Source of the DNA: Dichotomocladium elegans
Lineage: Eukaryota > Mucoromycota > Mucoromycetes > Mucorales > Lichtheimiaceae
Length of the DNA: 64,000 nucleotides
Direction of reading: 5' to 3'
Assembly (NCBI GenBank): GCA_025716815.1
Contig: JAIXMN010000019.1
Coordinates: 434,001 to 498,000 of the forward strand
Below, in pieces: positions 11,623 through 23,466 of this stretch (the first letter of the stretch is position 1; each line of letters opens with the position of its first letter). The notes below the pieces were generated by a model that worked only from the letters and a program-made list of their open reading frames with translations, searched no databases and was not told the DNA's origin. The translations under genes were made by a program, and so were the position numbers.

Positions 11623-14102
11623 TCACCACTCTCGTAGCTTATCCCGTATAGATGTCAAGAAGGAATCAATCTGATCGGGCGTTTTGTGGGCCCACGGCAT
11701 CCTTGCACCCAAGCTCTTGATTAGTTTTTCTAGTTTGCTCTCGTGCATATCTTGTCGCCACATGTCGTTGAAATCCACCTTCTCAGGAGAATTTTTGTAT
11801 TCATCCAGGAGCCGCAGCTATGTTGTATGCTCGGTAAGGTTTCTTCTATGCGCAGCAATCTGGCCCTGTTCCATCCACATACCAGCCGTTCAGAGTGTTC
11901 GGTGGAAAGCTCCGTATCCTCCTGAAGTTCATAAACCAGACGCTTCGGAATCCATCGTTCATCAAGGCTATTGCTCACGTAAAACCAATTGATGACAGAT
12001 GCAGAACCTGGCAATCGTGGATCATAGGGCCCTACTATGGCTCCCACAAAAGGCTCGAATGTCCGGCCGAGGCTCTCGCACTTCTCTCGACACAAAATTT
12101 GATAGTTTCGCTGATTCTCAAGATCTGTAATACTTGGATCAGGTACGAAGGTGGGGTGTGAGTGATACCATCCAACAACGGTCAAATTCTTATCATGGAT
12201 CAACTGTCTCGTTTCAATGTCACTCGTCGGATCCATCTCCACATTAACGTCGTTCTGGCCCGTGTTCAACGATCGACACGGGAACGCTTCCTTGATACAC
12301 ATTTCTAGAATTCATCCCTATGAATTCGTTCCTGACGCGCTCTTCTGCCACATGCATCCTCCTTCTCCTCCACTTACTCTTCTTGTCCTTGTCCCATTCA
12401 CCTGCCAGAAACCCGATGATTTCCGTGGTCATGAGGTGTGCGTGGAAATCCATAGCAAGCATCACATTCGAATGCACCTCCATCTCAAAGGGCTGACTTC
12501 CGTTCACTTCAGATCCGGGTTTGCCCGTAAAAGGTTCGCACTTGACCATCGTCAGAGGATCACTATATATACAGCGTATGGGGCATGGATCCATTCAAGC
12601 TCAGGATAGCTGTTCTCACCTTCGCCAGCTCGTTTCACTTACTCATCTTTGCTGATCTGAGAATACATGACAGATGGTCGCTCCCGTGCCCGGCGTAATT
12701 TGCGTTTGGAATAGTCCGTTCGTCCGTTTTCGTCGTATACTGAGGGAGATATCGGCCGCTTCTTGGGAGCATCCGTAGACTCCCTAATATAGGATATATC
12801 AGCTCCGTTAAGTCTCTTTGTCTGCCCGAAACTATCGCAACACTACTTTTCAGGAACGTCTTTCCGGACAAATATAGCTGGTCCAGGCGCTGCCGTTTTT
12901 GCAGCTTCAGAATCGCCAACTTTGAGGTCCGCAGTAATCGTTTCTGTAGCCTCTTTGTTTGATGCTTCTGCTATCACTGTCAGTGTCTCTGCTACTGTTG
13001 TACTGGCAGTATTCTTCGGTTCTTCTTTTTTCTCGATCGGCTTGGCAGGCTTGGGAAGCTGGGCTGACGTCGATCCTCGTCCAAGATACGGTTTAGCAGC
13101 AGAGGACTCTGGATCAAGCGGTTTGCCGGACAAAGTGTATCCATCACCCGTCTCGCGCACCTATCCTCCCCATCTATTAACACACACATAGGCATCCAGA
13201 AAAGTGTCTTGCACACCGCAGCTGCGCGAGATTTTACCTTTTCAGGCAACGGAACTTGGTCACGAAACAACTTGATGAAATGCTTCTGTGCATGACTTCG
13301 GATTGAGTTAGCATCTCGTGTAGCAATGTGTGCTACGAGCTTTGTTGAAGGATAAATCCCGACCCGTAAAAAAAGAGACATCGCCATCCAATGCTAATCA
13401 GCTATTGCTTACTTCATTTATCTCAACATGATCTCCTTACCTTTGGCCAATCCCGTCCAAACATTTCCAATCCTTCTAAGAACCGATTTTCTTCTTCCTC
13501 GGTGTAAGTTCCTGTGTTGAAGCCTTCGGGGACAGGTTTCCGTGGTTTCTTCGTTGGAGGTTTCTTCCCGCCTTGATCTACGCTTTCTACCGCTTCTGTG
13601 TCTGCCGATGGCGCACCAGCACCACTGCTGCTGCTGTCTTCTATTTTTGTCGATGTTTCTTGTTCACCCGATGGTGTTTCCTCCTCTGCATCGGTTGCTT
13701 TTCTTTTACGGCCACGCTTACTGCCTGGATCAGGGAGACAGAGGATCGTTATTGTCCGTGCACACCATTTTCTGTTATCCCTTTTTTTTTTGTGCCAAAC
13801 TTGCCTGCTGCGGGCGTTGATCCAGACTTGGATGATTTCGCAGTGCGACCGCGACCTTTTGTCTTCCTTTTTGGTGCATAGCTGTCATCCTCGCCTTCGT
13901 CTGCATAATCTTCGTCGTCATCCGGCTGCGCATGGTAAGGATCGTAGCCGGAAACGCTGTTGCTGTACTCTGCATAATAGTCGACATTCCCACCATCACC
14001 CATGGCGTCCTCAGCTAGCAATTTCGCAATGTATGCTGAACTCATTTCTTCTTCCTCTGCCTGCGTGAGGGGTTCGCCCATCTTTTTGTCCTTGGCCGGC
14101 AT
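11623..14102 (-). CDS. MYSM1: MYSM1-like histone H2A deubiquitinase (Myb-SHAQKYF + JAMM)
   Basis: A multi-exon gene for a protein with an acidic/basic N-terminus, a Myb/SANT domain and a C-terminal MPN+ metalloprotease domain. The SANT half reads TYTEEEENRFLEGLEMFGRD at the end of one exon. The next exon gives LVAHIATRDANSIRSHAQKH, the SHAQKYF-type third helix. The JAMM zinc site HSHPTFVPDPSITD matches H-x-H-x7-S-x2-D, with VMLAMDFHAH and EIIGFLAGEW upstream. The final exon ends with WAHKTPDQIDSFLTSIRDK before the stop at 11623. Introns restoring the frame include an 80-base one (donor GTAAGT, acceptor ATATAG) just before DDPLTMVKCEPF, and one leading into ESTDAPKKRPISPSV. Animal MYSM1 removes ubiquitin from histone H2A and has a SWIRM domain between Myb and MPN. 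I find no SWIRM here. Confidence 0.82.
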
Positions 14103-14916
14103 ATATAAACTTTTGCCATGTTTATATTAGATATACAGGTACAAGAAAAAAAAGAATGAAAGAGATAAGAAAAAAAGGCACTGCTCCCGCATTCCTTTAC
14201 CACGGCCCCTTTCCCTTTCTACCCTCCACCGCCCAACACCACGCATCCAGAGGATAAACAAAAAGAAGGAAAACGTGAGCGCGTGCCCTGGATTCATACT
14301 TTTTTCTTTTAAAAAAATAGTTGACGTCGTGTACGCGTGTGGTTCCTCTGTGCTGTCAATAATTGTGACGATATCGGGCAAGAATTTGGGCGTTTTTAGG
14401 AAAGAATGATCTCTATAGGCCCGTTTAGGTGATTCGATGGACAAGTGTTTGAGCCGGAATGGGTGAAGGAGTACTGCTGCGACGCGAACGAAAAAAAAAA
14501 ACAAGGTCCTTCTAGTCCAACCAAGGAAAGAGGGGGGAGCTGTTCGGATTGTAGATTAAAAGCCAGCCATTCTCGCCACCCACCTACCCACTCCACACTC
14601 GAGCCCACCTGAACAATGGCAAGGATTCTTTCAATGATCGCCTTGATTAAATCGAATGAGATCGATCGATCAAAGAAAAACACTTGCTCAATCTCTTCCT
14701 TTTTGTTTCTTTGCCTAATATTGCAACGAAGAAAAGACGAAACGAGTCAGTGTGATGGACAATCAGTTGTGCTTGATTCAGAAATGACTTTGCAGCCATT
14801 AACGTGATATCGACCCATGCCATCTGCTCTATCCTAGTTATTATTTCCGTGTAACATTTTTTATTTGCGTGTATATATCCTATTTCTCGTGGATGCGATA
14901 GCCGGGGCTTTTTTTT
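14103..14916. other. Spacer between MYSM1-like and GH17 genes
   Basis: Eight hundred bases with long A and T runs and pyrimidine-rich segments, consistent with the 5' region of the MYSM1-like gene and the 3' region of the glucanase. No coding signal or RNA gene was recognised. Confidence 0.4.
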
Positions 14917-16001
14917 TTAACACGAAGGCGTGGGATCAATGCCCTGCTTGAGCTTATTGTTTGCGTCGAGAATACCGAAGGAGCGCTCTATTTCAGTACC
15001 CTTATAGGGTTCATCCTTGAGGGAGAAGTAGATGATGTCCACATTTTCTTGCTTTGCCTTGCACAGAACATTCCGGAGATATCTATATTGCAAGATGGTT
15101 GATTTACGTTAGAGGCGCATGGTTACGATTGATTGATTCCTCGGGGAATCAGAAAGATAACTTGCAGATTCTCGTTTTCAATGGAGGGGACAGCCGATTC
15201 AAAGTTGGCACCGGCGGAGGGCCATCCAGTTTCTGAGATCTTGACGTCCTTGCCGTTGGCGATGCTCTTGACATAGTGGTAGTGATCCATCAATATGTCG
15301 GCAGCCTGTTCAACCGCAACACCCTCCCAATAGGGGAACGCATTCCTAATAAAGCATGGGTATGGCCGAACCAATCTTCCCCCTCCCCCCAAGCTACGTC
15401 AATATCGGTCTTACATCATAACGAAATCGACGACAGAGACGACCTCTGGCGGGATTTTGTAATACACGTCTGCAGCAGTGACCTTGATTCCGGTTCCCGA
15501 CACGACATCCTTGACTTGCTTGATCCAGTTCTGATAGGTCACCGGGTCGGTTTCATTGCGATAGAGGGTCTCGGAGCCCACGATGATAGCGTCAACATTG
15601 CTCACGTCGGAGGTAATGACGCGTTTCAACGCGGCCATTTCGCGATCAAACGTATCTTGACGGTCAATCCACATGCCCAGATAAATACGCATGCCCAGTG
15701 CCTGGGTAGCCTGAAGCGCTAACTGGGCTATATCAGAGAGAAGGGGTGGGCTGTAAGTTAGACTGTCGAATTTCGGGTGGGACATAGGCATATTTTTTTT
15801 TCTACCTTGATTGCAAGGGCTCAATGTAAAGGTGCGGATGCGGTTCGTGTATTTCTTTGCTGCAGTAAAATCGGTCTTCATCGTCTCGACGGTTGGGCAA
15901 TTCTTCTCATCAATCCCATAATTCAGGCCATAAAAAGTGTCTGCGGCACGGACCAATGCTGCAGCTGCCAATGCGAAAATAGTGTAGGAAGCAAATTTCA
16001 T
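14917..16001 (-). CDS. Secreted GH17 glucan endo-1,3-beta-glucosidase
   Basis: A secreted family 17 glycoside hydrolase of the Bgl2/Scw type that acts on beta-1,3-glucan in the cell wall. The N-terminus MKFASYTIFALAAAALVRA is a signal peptide with cleavage after Ala. The mature enzyme starts DTFYGLNYGIDEKNCP. The TIM-barrel landmarks are present: RTFTLSPCNQ, LGMRIYLGMWIDRQ, the acid/base Glu in IIVGSETLYR, MMNAFPYWEGV, and the nucleophile Glu in ISETGWPS. The last exon reads VDIIYFSLKDEPYK and ends TPSC. Three introns are needed. At the last one the best GT-AG solution adds about a dozen residues (VIFLIPRGINQ) after NENLQ, so that junction is uncertain. The start is set by the signal peptide; an upstream in-frame methionine at 16121 lies in the probable leader. 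Confidence 0.92.
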
Positions 16002-16066
16002 GATCTGCACAAGAACAGAAAGCGAGATTTGAGGGTTGAGAGATAGATTCGTGAGGCTCGGCTCGC

Positions 16067-16074
16067 TTTTATAT
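16067..16074 (-). promoter_or_regulatory. TATA box of the GH17 gene
   Basis: The minus strand reads ATATAAAA about 66 bases upstream of the glucanase start codon, followed by a GC-rich stretch. Position and sequence fit a core promoter TATA element. Confidence 0.5.
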
Positions 16075-16579
16075 GTTGCGGAAGATGTGTCGGGAAAAAT
16101 CTCCCTCTGTAAGTTTACCATCTCTTTACTGCTAGGGTGTTGTCTTGGAAACGATTGAAAATCTTTGACTGCTTGCTTTTTCTTACACCGACATGAAAGG
16201 CTCAGTTTTTTTTAGCTTTAATTCATTCAACTCCTGTTCGTTTGATATGGATGGGGCAATCGCTGCGCTTGCATGAGCCATGTTCTAGATGCATTGTTTC
16301 AATCGGGGCGCAAGCTTTCTTACTAGCGGGTTTCAAGACGAGCGGAATGCCTCTTTGATTGTCTTGAATGGACACGTTTCGCCGATGATCGACAAAATGA
16401 AGTAAGGATCAGCCCTGCAGACTAAAAAAAAAATAAACTGAGATGAGGAGGGGAGAATGTTCATGCTAGATCCCCAAAATCAACCGGTAGTATCGCTGCG
16501 TCTAGCAGAAAAGAGAGAAATAGAGTAATAAATAAAATCAGGTTCATTCCTGAACGATGAAATCAAAAAGTCGGCTATC
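16075..16579. other. Spacer between GH17 gene and protease pseudogene
   Basis: About 500 bases with no coding signal. It should contain the upstream control region of the glucanase. Nothing specific was recognised beyond A/T runs near 16205 and 16425. Confidence 0.4.
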
Positions 16580-17883
16580 TTTTTACAAGATGACAATTAG
16601 GCCTTCGAGGAAGGGGATCGGAACCTCGGGGAACCTCCGTGTTGTAAATAACATGATTGTTCTTTGAGAAAGAGTCCCGCCGGCGGTAATGGTGAAACCT
16701 AAGCCGGCGTGTGCAAATCTAGCAGAACAGATGCTGCCCTGCTTGTTAAAAATGAGCGAGTCGATAGGGACTTTGAATATTCGCGCCATTAAGCACCAGC
16801 TCGAAAGGCGCGTAACTCGCGGTGTCGCAGTCGATATTGTAGGCGTCGTCGCGGTTGACCATAGCACTGTAGGTATCAGCGATAGTGGATGCTATACCGT
16901 TGGCCAAGGCGAGAAGGATACGGGACCGGTATCGAGGATGCCAGCAGAGTTAAAACTGACGATCTTTCCACCCGTCCTGTAGACGTCAACAGTGACACCC
17001 AGTAGCCCCGGATGCAGTCGATGGGCACAGCTGTCAATTCAGCAGTAACATGGTCCTTATTGTAGCCCCACCCCCGGAAAGTATCCTGTAAACTCACCTC
17101 CACCACCGCTTTAGGAATGTTTGCTGAGGAATACACCAAAGATGGGATTCGAGATTCAATGCTGGTTCGCAAGATTGTCCATGGGAGTTCTGATGTCTTC
17201 GACTCATGCGAGGATGCTGAAAGCGAGACCAAGGATTCCGTCGACGGGCCAGTCATGGTAGGTGACAGACATCTTAGTGGCCAGCTCAATGATCTGGTTA
17301 ACGATGACACAGCCACCGAGTGTCACAGTATCTTGTCCTAGATAACCTTCCACGAATGATTCACCGTGGTGGTCAATCGACCAGGTAGCCGTGGTAGTTT
17401 GAGAAAAAGTGAAGGACTCGGAAGGCTGGAAGAAGATCGTGCTGGAGGCGCAATTGGTGCATCCCTCGACCGCTATGGTCCGGAAGGGTGTGTGAAGCAG
17501 AAAACGGTTGCTTAGATGAAGAATAAATTGAAAGTAGAGATGAACGTATTACCAAACCAAAGATCGGCAGGTCCAATGTCAACGTTACGCCTGAGGTCCT
17601 AAGGAGGAGTTCTGACACTCACGCTATTGTAGTACCCAATATCGTCATATTTAGTCACAGGAGCGATGCCGTTTTTGCTTTTGCTGAAGGGATTGACAGA
17701 GAAACGAGCGTACTTGCTCTTGGTCCATAGGACCAAGGCAATTGCGTTGTGCTTGAAGTTGCAGCTTCTAACTAGTGGGAAAAGGATGTGGACTTCCCGA
17801 TGGACTCTGTAACCGCCTCAAAACCAAGCACATAGTGCACCAACAACAGTCAGTGACCGCCAGATAAAAGATGTAAGAGTCAA
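16580..17883 (-). pseudogene. Broken secreted aspartic protease (family A1)
   Basis: A pepsin-type protease gene in pieces. At the former N-terminus a signal-like stretch (LTSFIWRSLTVVGALCAWF) is preceded by TTG where an ATG is expected (17881-17883), and it ends in a stop. A propeptide-like piece (KYARFSVNPFSKSKNGIAPV) leads to KYDDIGYYNSVSVRTPP and, after a stop and frame change, VDIGPADLWFGNT, where the active-site DTGS has become DIGP. Further segments are SIDHHGESFVEGYLGQDTV, DWPVDGILGLAFS and AGILDTGPVS, then the C-terminal VNRDDAYNIDCDTASYAPFE and a shifted tail. At least four frame changes or stops are visible, so this is not explained by introns alone. A TATA-like element remains upstream (17926-17933). 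It lies in tandem with the secreted glucanase. Confidence 0.8.
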
Positions 17884-19176
17884 TGGGCCCTTGAAAGTAT
17901 GTTAAATAGGTCGGAAATAGCACCGTTTTTATAGGGAGCTATACTCAAATGGTAGGAGACAGGAAGGCGTCATCTTGCCTATGTGTCAAATACGATTGAA
18001 GGAGTCTTATGGCACCAAGGAAATCCAATTGCTCTGAGATTAACTGTTGATCGGGTATACACTTCTATACCAACGATAACAAAATATCAAGGTGAGTTGT
18101 TGAAAGTACGAAGACGATGTACCTTATCAAAATATCTTCTCTGCCCAGAAGTAATCGTACATACATTTGCCTAAGCCTAATGAGAAGACAAGCAGGGAAT
18201 ATGAACACATCTATCCATTTCCGATGACTTCCAGCAGCAGCAACAACAGTAAATACAAAGGTTAACACCGTCCACAGCATACAGAAAATCTCGTGCAACC
18301 AGAATCGCTCTCCTTCATTCGTCGCTTGGATGACAGGCAAGCTCAACCGAAGACCAAGAATCAGCCGTTCATGGCTTTGATCCACTCAATTTGCATGTGC
18401 ACGCAATCAAAAAGGTGACAGTGATAATCACGCCTATTGGTTATGTACGTAATCTGATGTGCGCGTCGTTTCCCAGGAGTTGCGTATGATATACGCATGT
18501 ATTTTTCTGGGAAAAGAAAAAGATTGTACAAAGTACGTAGGCGATTGTAGAGATGCCGTAAACGCACCAAGATGAGCGCAAAACGCTAAACAGTTAATTC
18601 GAACTTCGATACCTCCGCATCCACCCCTCTCACCCCGGTTAGGTAGCTCTCGCAACATTGTATGATATAAAGAAACTCGAGAACATCAGAGAGGATTGAT
18701 AAGCAAAATGTGCCGCGCCTTTTAAGTACAGCTTCCCCTGGTAGGATGTCAGTAGTGACAGAAAGAGCCTGGGGGACATGCCGGGCTTTGGCTCGCGAAT
18801 CAAGACAACTGTCCAGACGTCGCGGGTTTGATGACAACCAGTCCACTGCTCTACATAGTTACCCGATGATCATCTCTTAGTGATCAAAAGACCTCATCTA
18901 CGGAACACTGTGTTGATACGTCATTAGGAAATAAGGGAAGCAGTTCACAGCGAGCTAACAGCAGAAATATACGGCTCTGCTGCTGCCGTCCAAACATGTT
19001 GGCCGGCGTCTCTCTGGATGCAGTAATACACGACGATGATCGTTGCTGGGAACGATAAAAATGATCGCCCATACTCAGAGCCGAATATCTCTTCCAGCAA
19101 AAGGTGGATGGAAAATCAAACTGTGCTTGTTCTCATACCATTTTTTTTATAAATGAAGAATACCACAGTATATTAT
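17884..19176. other. Gene-free stretch upstream of the protease pseudogene
   Basis: Nearly 1.3 kb without a recognisable gene. A minus-strand ORF of 106 codons (18065-18385) has one strongly hydrophobic segment (FCMLWTVLTFVFTVVAAAG) and another weaker one (WIDVFIFPACLLI), but no known match. A second minus ORF (18586-18846, 86 codons) is featureless. Both may be chance or decayed sequence. Confidence 0.3.
17926..17933 (-). promoter_or_regulatory. Relic TATA box of the protease pseudogene
   Basis: The minus strand reads TATAAAAA about 45 bases upstream of the expected start of the broken protease. This suggests the promoter outlived the open frame. Confidence 0.35.
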
Positions 19177-20885
19177 CTAATATACAGACTGAATATGCAG
19201 CCAATCTTTAAGCGATGCGATCAGCTTATCCTTGTTTAAATTCTTTCCGATGAAAACCAGCTTGCTCGCTGAGTCGTTCACCGCTTCATGTGCATATCCG
19301 TCTTGTATATCGTACAAGTCCTGAACGCCCTGTATTACGAGGCGTTTCCTTTCGTCCCCTGTGTTTTTTGGTGGACGAACAAGTCCTTTGAGACGTAGGA
19401 CGATCACAGAGTCGCCTTCACCTTCTGAACCTGGAGTCACCTTCTCCCAGAGTAGAGATTGAATCCAGGACTCTAGTTGGTCTATCGTTTCCAGTTGATC
19501 GTCAAAGTGAATGGCGATAGTTTGTACCCCCTAATAGTAGATGATGTTATGGGCGGAGAAGCGTAGAGCATTTTGAGACAGAACTCACATGACCGAGGTG
19601 GTGGGCATGTTCACTACTCAGATCCTCAATCTTTTTAGTTTGCTGAGCAAGTGCGTCTGGATTATGGACGTCGTACGCGTGAATGTCGAGGACAAAATCA
19701 ATCGGTATTTTGGATCGTTGAGTCTCCAAAAGATCTGCGACCGAATTGATTTCTTGGATATCCTCTCGAATAAGCGCCATCTCCTGCTCATTGACGAGGT
19801 CCTTTTTGTTGATAATCACCCGGTCCGCAATTGCAATCTGCCTACCGCATGTGTATCAGTCCACTCCTTGTTATATCGCACCACGCTCTAGTCTTACTTT
19901 GCTGCTTCATTGATCATGACATCGTTCTTCTCCTCGCCAAGGAACTAACCGCCAGCGTCCGCATCCTCTCGTTAGACACCCTTCCTTTACCTATATACCA
20001 GGTCCCCGGGAATTTTTTTCTTTTTACCTCTCTGATATGCTTGGCATCCACGAGCGTCACAATACCATCCAGGTAGATTTCGCTTCCCAGACCATCGTCG
20101 AGCCAAAACATGGACGCAATAGGGCCGGGATCTGCCAGTCCGCTGGAAGAGATACCGAGCGGGTATTTTAGGTCTATTCGATCTCAAGAGGAGGCAATCT
20201 TTTTTTTTTCTTACCTTGTCTCGAGCAATATATAATCAAACTTTCCTCTCTTTTCCATTAGATTTTCAATTGCCTTGACACCAACGTCTCTTCAACAACA
20301 ACATCATCATCATTATCATATTGTCAAGAGTGGGAAAAGATAGACCCTCCAACAGGTTTTTTTTTTTTTAGTCAGTCAGCTTACTTTGTTGAGCAGCAAA
20401 GGCATCCATTACGAAGCTCGAGCCATTCCTCATAGAGCGTGCCTTCTTGGTTCACGGAAAGTGACTTCTCGATGTCGCTGCCTTTTTAAAAGCGTATTAA
20501 AATTAATGCGGATTTGAATTTCGGTGTGCGTGTATGGAAAGGGCTTTACTCTCGCCAAACTCGTTTAATATCACCGCAATACGCTTCTCGTGTTTCTCCG
20601 TTAGAATGTAGTTGAGAAGCGTCGTCTTGCCGCTGCCGAGAAAGCCTGCCTATCAACTCAATAACCCATGCGCTCGTATGACATGTCCTTGCGTTGCTTT
20701 CCGTACCTGTGACAATGGTAACCGGAATTTTACGTTTCGGCTCTTCAACATTTACAGCTGACGGTGCAGCAGGACTAAAATGAGTGATCGTCAATTGCCA
20801 GTAGAATGAGCAGGAGACTGAATTGAATTGCGTACACTTGCTGAACAGCAGGAATCAAGTCGGGGATCTCGTCTAAATCGGCCAT
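19177..20885 (-). CDS. ZNG1: ZNG1-like zinc chaperone GTPase (CobW/G3E family)
   Basis: A G3E-family GTPase of the CBWD/ZNG1 group, which in yeast and animals delivers zinc to methionine aminopeptidase 1. The first exon encodes [15 protein letters not shown]. Later exons give KIPVTIVTG, then, across an intron inside the P-loop region, [20 protein letters not shown] (Walker A). The metal-binding GCLCC follows [24 protein letters not shown] is the Walker B region, and INKKDL is the guanine-specificity motif. The C-terminal domain contains [14 protein letters not shown] and [12 protein letters not shown], and ends WLHIQSVY. The splice before FLGSG uses the second AG of an ATAGGCAG tandem acceptor; the first would break the frame. 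The N-terminal PDLIP sits where ZNG1 proteins have CPELVP, but without the Cys. Overall similarity of motifs is very strong. Confidence 0.93.
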
Positions 20886-21108
20886 GAGAGTAAGACTATA
20901 TATACGTGTGTGCGCGGGAAAGCCGTACGAGTCAAGAAAAAATAGAAAAAAGTCCGTTGGTGTTAATTTCCCGGAGACGCGTGCAACCAATCAATCCACG
21001 TAAACATCGAGCAATGCTGTCCGTTTCGCTTTTAGTATTTTTAATCATAAACAACGAGTAAGAAAAAAAGAAGAATATCTACAAATGACATGATGCTATG
21101 AGGAATAA

Positions 21109-22696
21109 TTAAATGGTCTGTTTCGTAGCAGCTGCAGTATCCGCTTCGGGTGAATCAGAGACAGGAAGGCCCTTTCTCTTCTTGAGGATGTTGCTGATAT
21201 AAAATTCACCAGCCTTGTAGCTTGATCGCACAAGCGGTCCACTAGCAACGTATTTAAAGCCCATCTCCAGGCCGGTCTTTTCCCAATGCTTGAACTTCTC
21301 CGGTGTCACGTACTCATGGACCTTCATATGGCGCTTGGTGGGGCGCATGTATTGTCCGAGGGTCACGACATCGACGTCAGCCTTGCGCAGTTCCTCCAGC
21401 GCATGTTGGACCTCCTCGTCCGTTTCGCCGCATCCCAGCATAATAGACGACTTGGTAATTAGATTTGGCTGCACATCCTTCGCGTGCTTGAGGACTGAAA
21501 GCGACTGACGAAATCCGGCGCGGCGATCGCGGACATAGGGCGTCAGTGCCTCAACCGTCTCAATATTGTGGGCATACACGTCGAGACCAGACTTGGCCAC
21601 GGTCTCAACACACTCGAGCGAACCGCCAAAATCGCCGGTCAGACACTCGACAAGGATGTGTGGTGCCTTCGCCTTGATCTTGCTGATCGTTTCTGCAAAG
21701 TGCTTCGAGCCACCATCGGCGAGATCATCACGATCGACACTTGTCAGGACAACGTAGTCAAGCCCCCACCGGGAGATGGCCTCGGACGTATGCTCAGGTT
21801 CGTGTGGATCAAGCGCTTTGGGTTTACGGTTCGTCTTGACGGAGCAAAAGCGACAACCACGGGTGCACTCATCACCCATCAACATAATAGTGGCTGTTGC
21901 TGTCTGGTGCTCACCTGGATCAAAACAGTCTGAGCGTACTGACATGAAGCTAACCCTGTTCCCCGATGAACGGAGCACATACCACCACCCCAACAGTCGC
22001 TGATGTTCGGACACCGCGCTTCTTCACAGACCGTGTGCAGCTTCAGTCCTCGCAAATCACGCTTGATCTTTGAAAAGTTTTGGCCCGAGGGGATTTCGGT
22101 CTTTAGCCACTGAGGCAGACGGGGTTGCTTGCTGTTCCCACCCCACCCAATGCAGGTTTAGTCAATACACGGACTGACCGGCTTCCTGCTTCTCAAGTCC
22201 ACCCATCCGCCATTGCCGCGCGCTCTCTCTCTCTCTCTCTTTCTCTCCCCACCCCTCTTTTATCACTCCTTCTTTTGGCTTACAGCTTAGTCGTCATGAC
22301 CTTCTTGCCCGTCTCCACCACAGTCTCCTTCAGCGCCAGCGCCTCCTCAGGTGTCAGTTTCCCTTCAAAGCCGGGATTTACAAAATCGTCGAGCGAGGAC
22401 TCAGCATCTTCTGCAGCCAATCGCTCGCGCAAATCCTGAAGCTTCGACTTTCTGCCTGTCGTGGGTGCATCGGACACGGTTGTGGCATGCGTGCGTAATT
22501 GTTGAGCCTAATAATCCCCATGGTGGTGGCGGGAGATGGGGTGGGGAGGCATTATTGAGTTCCCGTTATCTCTTCGTTTCAATCCGGTTTTTCCCATTTG
22601 CTTTCTTACCGCCATGCCACCCACTGGTCGTGCAACCCAACCAGTCCATGCGGCAGCGGCGGTGGCGGTGGCGCCTTTATAAAGAGGACGAAGCAT
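21109..22696 (-). CDS. LIP5: Lipoyl synthase, mitochondrial
   Basis: A radical SAM enzyme that inserts two sulphurs into octanoyl groups on lipoate-dependent proteins. The N-terminus [20 protein letters not shown], followed by basic residues, fits a mitochondrial presequence. A middle exon gives [20 protein letters not shown] and the leader helix region ([19 protein letters not shown]). The auxiliary cluster motif is [16 protein letters not shown] (C-x4-C-x5-C). The SAM cluster motif is [34 protein letters not shown] and the final [10 protein letters not shown] (with the conserved R-S-S-Y) complete the fold. The C-terminus is a polar tail. Several short introns are required; the one between [16 protein letters not shown] and [13 protein letters not shown] contains in-frame-looking sequence that is not coding. 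The gene appears intact. Confidence 0.95.
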
Positions 22697-23466
22697 GTTT
22701 CCGGAGATAAGTAAGAGGAGGAACAAGAAGAGGTGTGATAAAGCACCCAACGAAGCGTTTATATTTATATATATATTTTTTTTCGCTGATGCCCCCCAAC
22801 GAATAAAAATAATATTTACACGGTGGAGTGACTGGAGAGACCTCTTATGGAAAACGCTCGTTTCCATCTTCATCCCCACATCTTCTTGCTTCCAAGAGAG
22901 CCAATAGCAATGATCTGTCTTTTGCTTATTTTTCCGATTGCGTAGTTGTCTGCTTGTTTTTTTTTCATATCATTCTACCCCACATGCACGTATGCAGGAT
23001 ACCAAGTAAGATGGATATCGGTGCGGACATTCTCCTTGGACGCCACTGTATCATTCCTATATCAACTGATTCAGATGATATATCTTCCCCATTGCTATTC
23101 TGTGTAAAGATGTGGTCGAGTGATCTAATAACTCACTAGTCCATTGGGTCCATCTTTTTTTCTGATATCCATTCTCAAAAGCCAGAAAAAAAAAACTGCA
23201 ACATCCGTCAACATTTTGCTCTCCGAAATATCAATGAACGATTACATGTCTACTGTATGATATTTTCTTTCTATAAGGCTTCATCGCGCTAGTGGCAAGA
23301 TGACAAAAGAAGCAGAAAGCGGGATGAGAGGAAAAGCGCGAGCGGGAAGAAGATACGCGACAAGAAGGGAGGAAATGGAGGGGGGTAATATTGAGTTGTA
23401 TGGTACAATGGAGCGCGCGCTTGTGTGCACGTGTGTATGTGTGTATAGTTTGTAAAATCGTCTATC
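22697..23466. other. Spacer between LIP5 and the PPR gene
   Basis: No gene is seen in 770 bases. It contains AT runs (22760-22785), a purine-rich GAGG/GAAG stretch (23300-23395) and a TG-rich run (23420-23450). It is probably the LIP5 promoter and the PPR gene 3' region. Confidence 0.4.

Noticed and set aside
12595..12652. A protein-like stretch (ELEWIHAPYAVYI) in the MYSM1-like gene suggesting a frameshift before the JAMM domain
   Set aside because: It lies inside an 80-base intron with a perfect GTAAGT donor and an ATATAG acceptor. Removing it joins SKD to DDPLTMVKCEPF in frame, so no break is needed.
12780..12845. A 25-base mini-intron or in-frame stop after VPEK in the MYSM1-like gene
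   Set aside because: Using the same GTAGTG donor with a later acceptor (ATATTAG) gives a normal-length intron and continues ESTDAPKKRPISPSV.
18740..18850. A possible tRNA T-arm-like sequence (GCGGGTTTGATGAC)
   Set aside because: No acceptor, D or anticodon arms could be folded around it.
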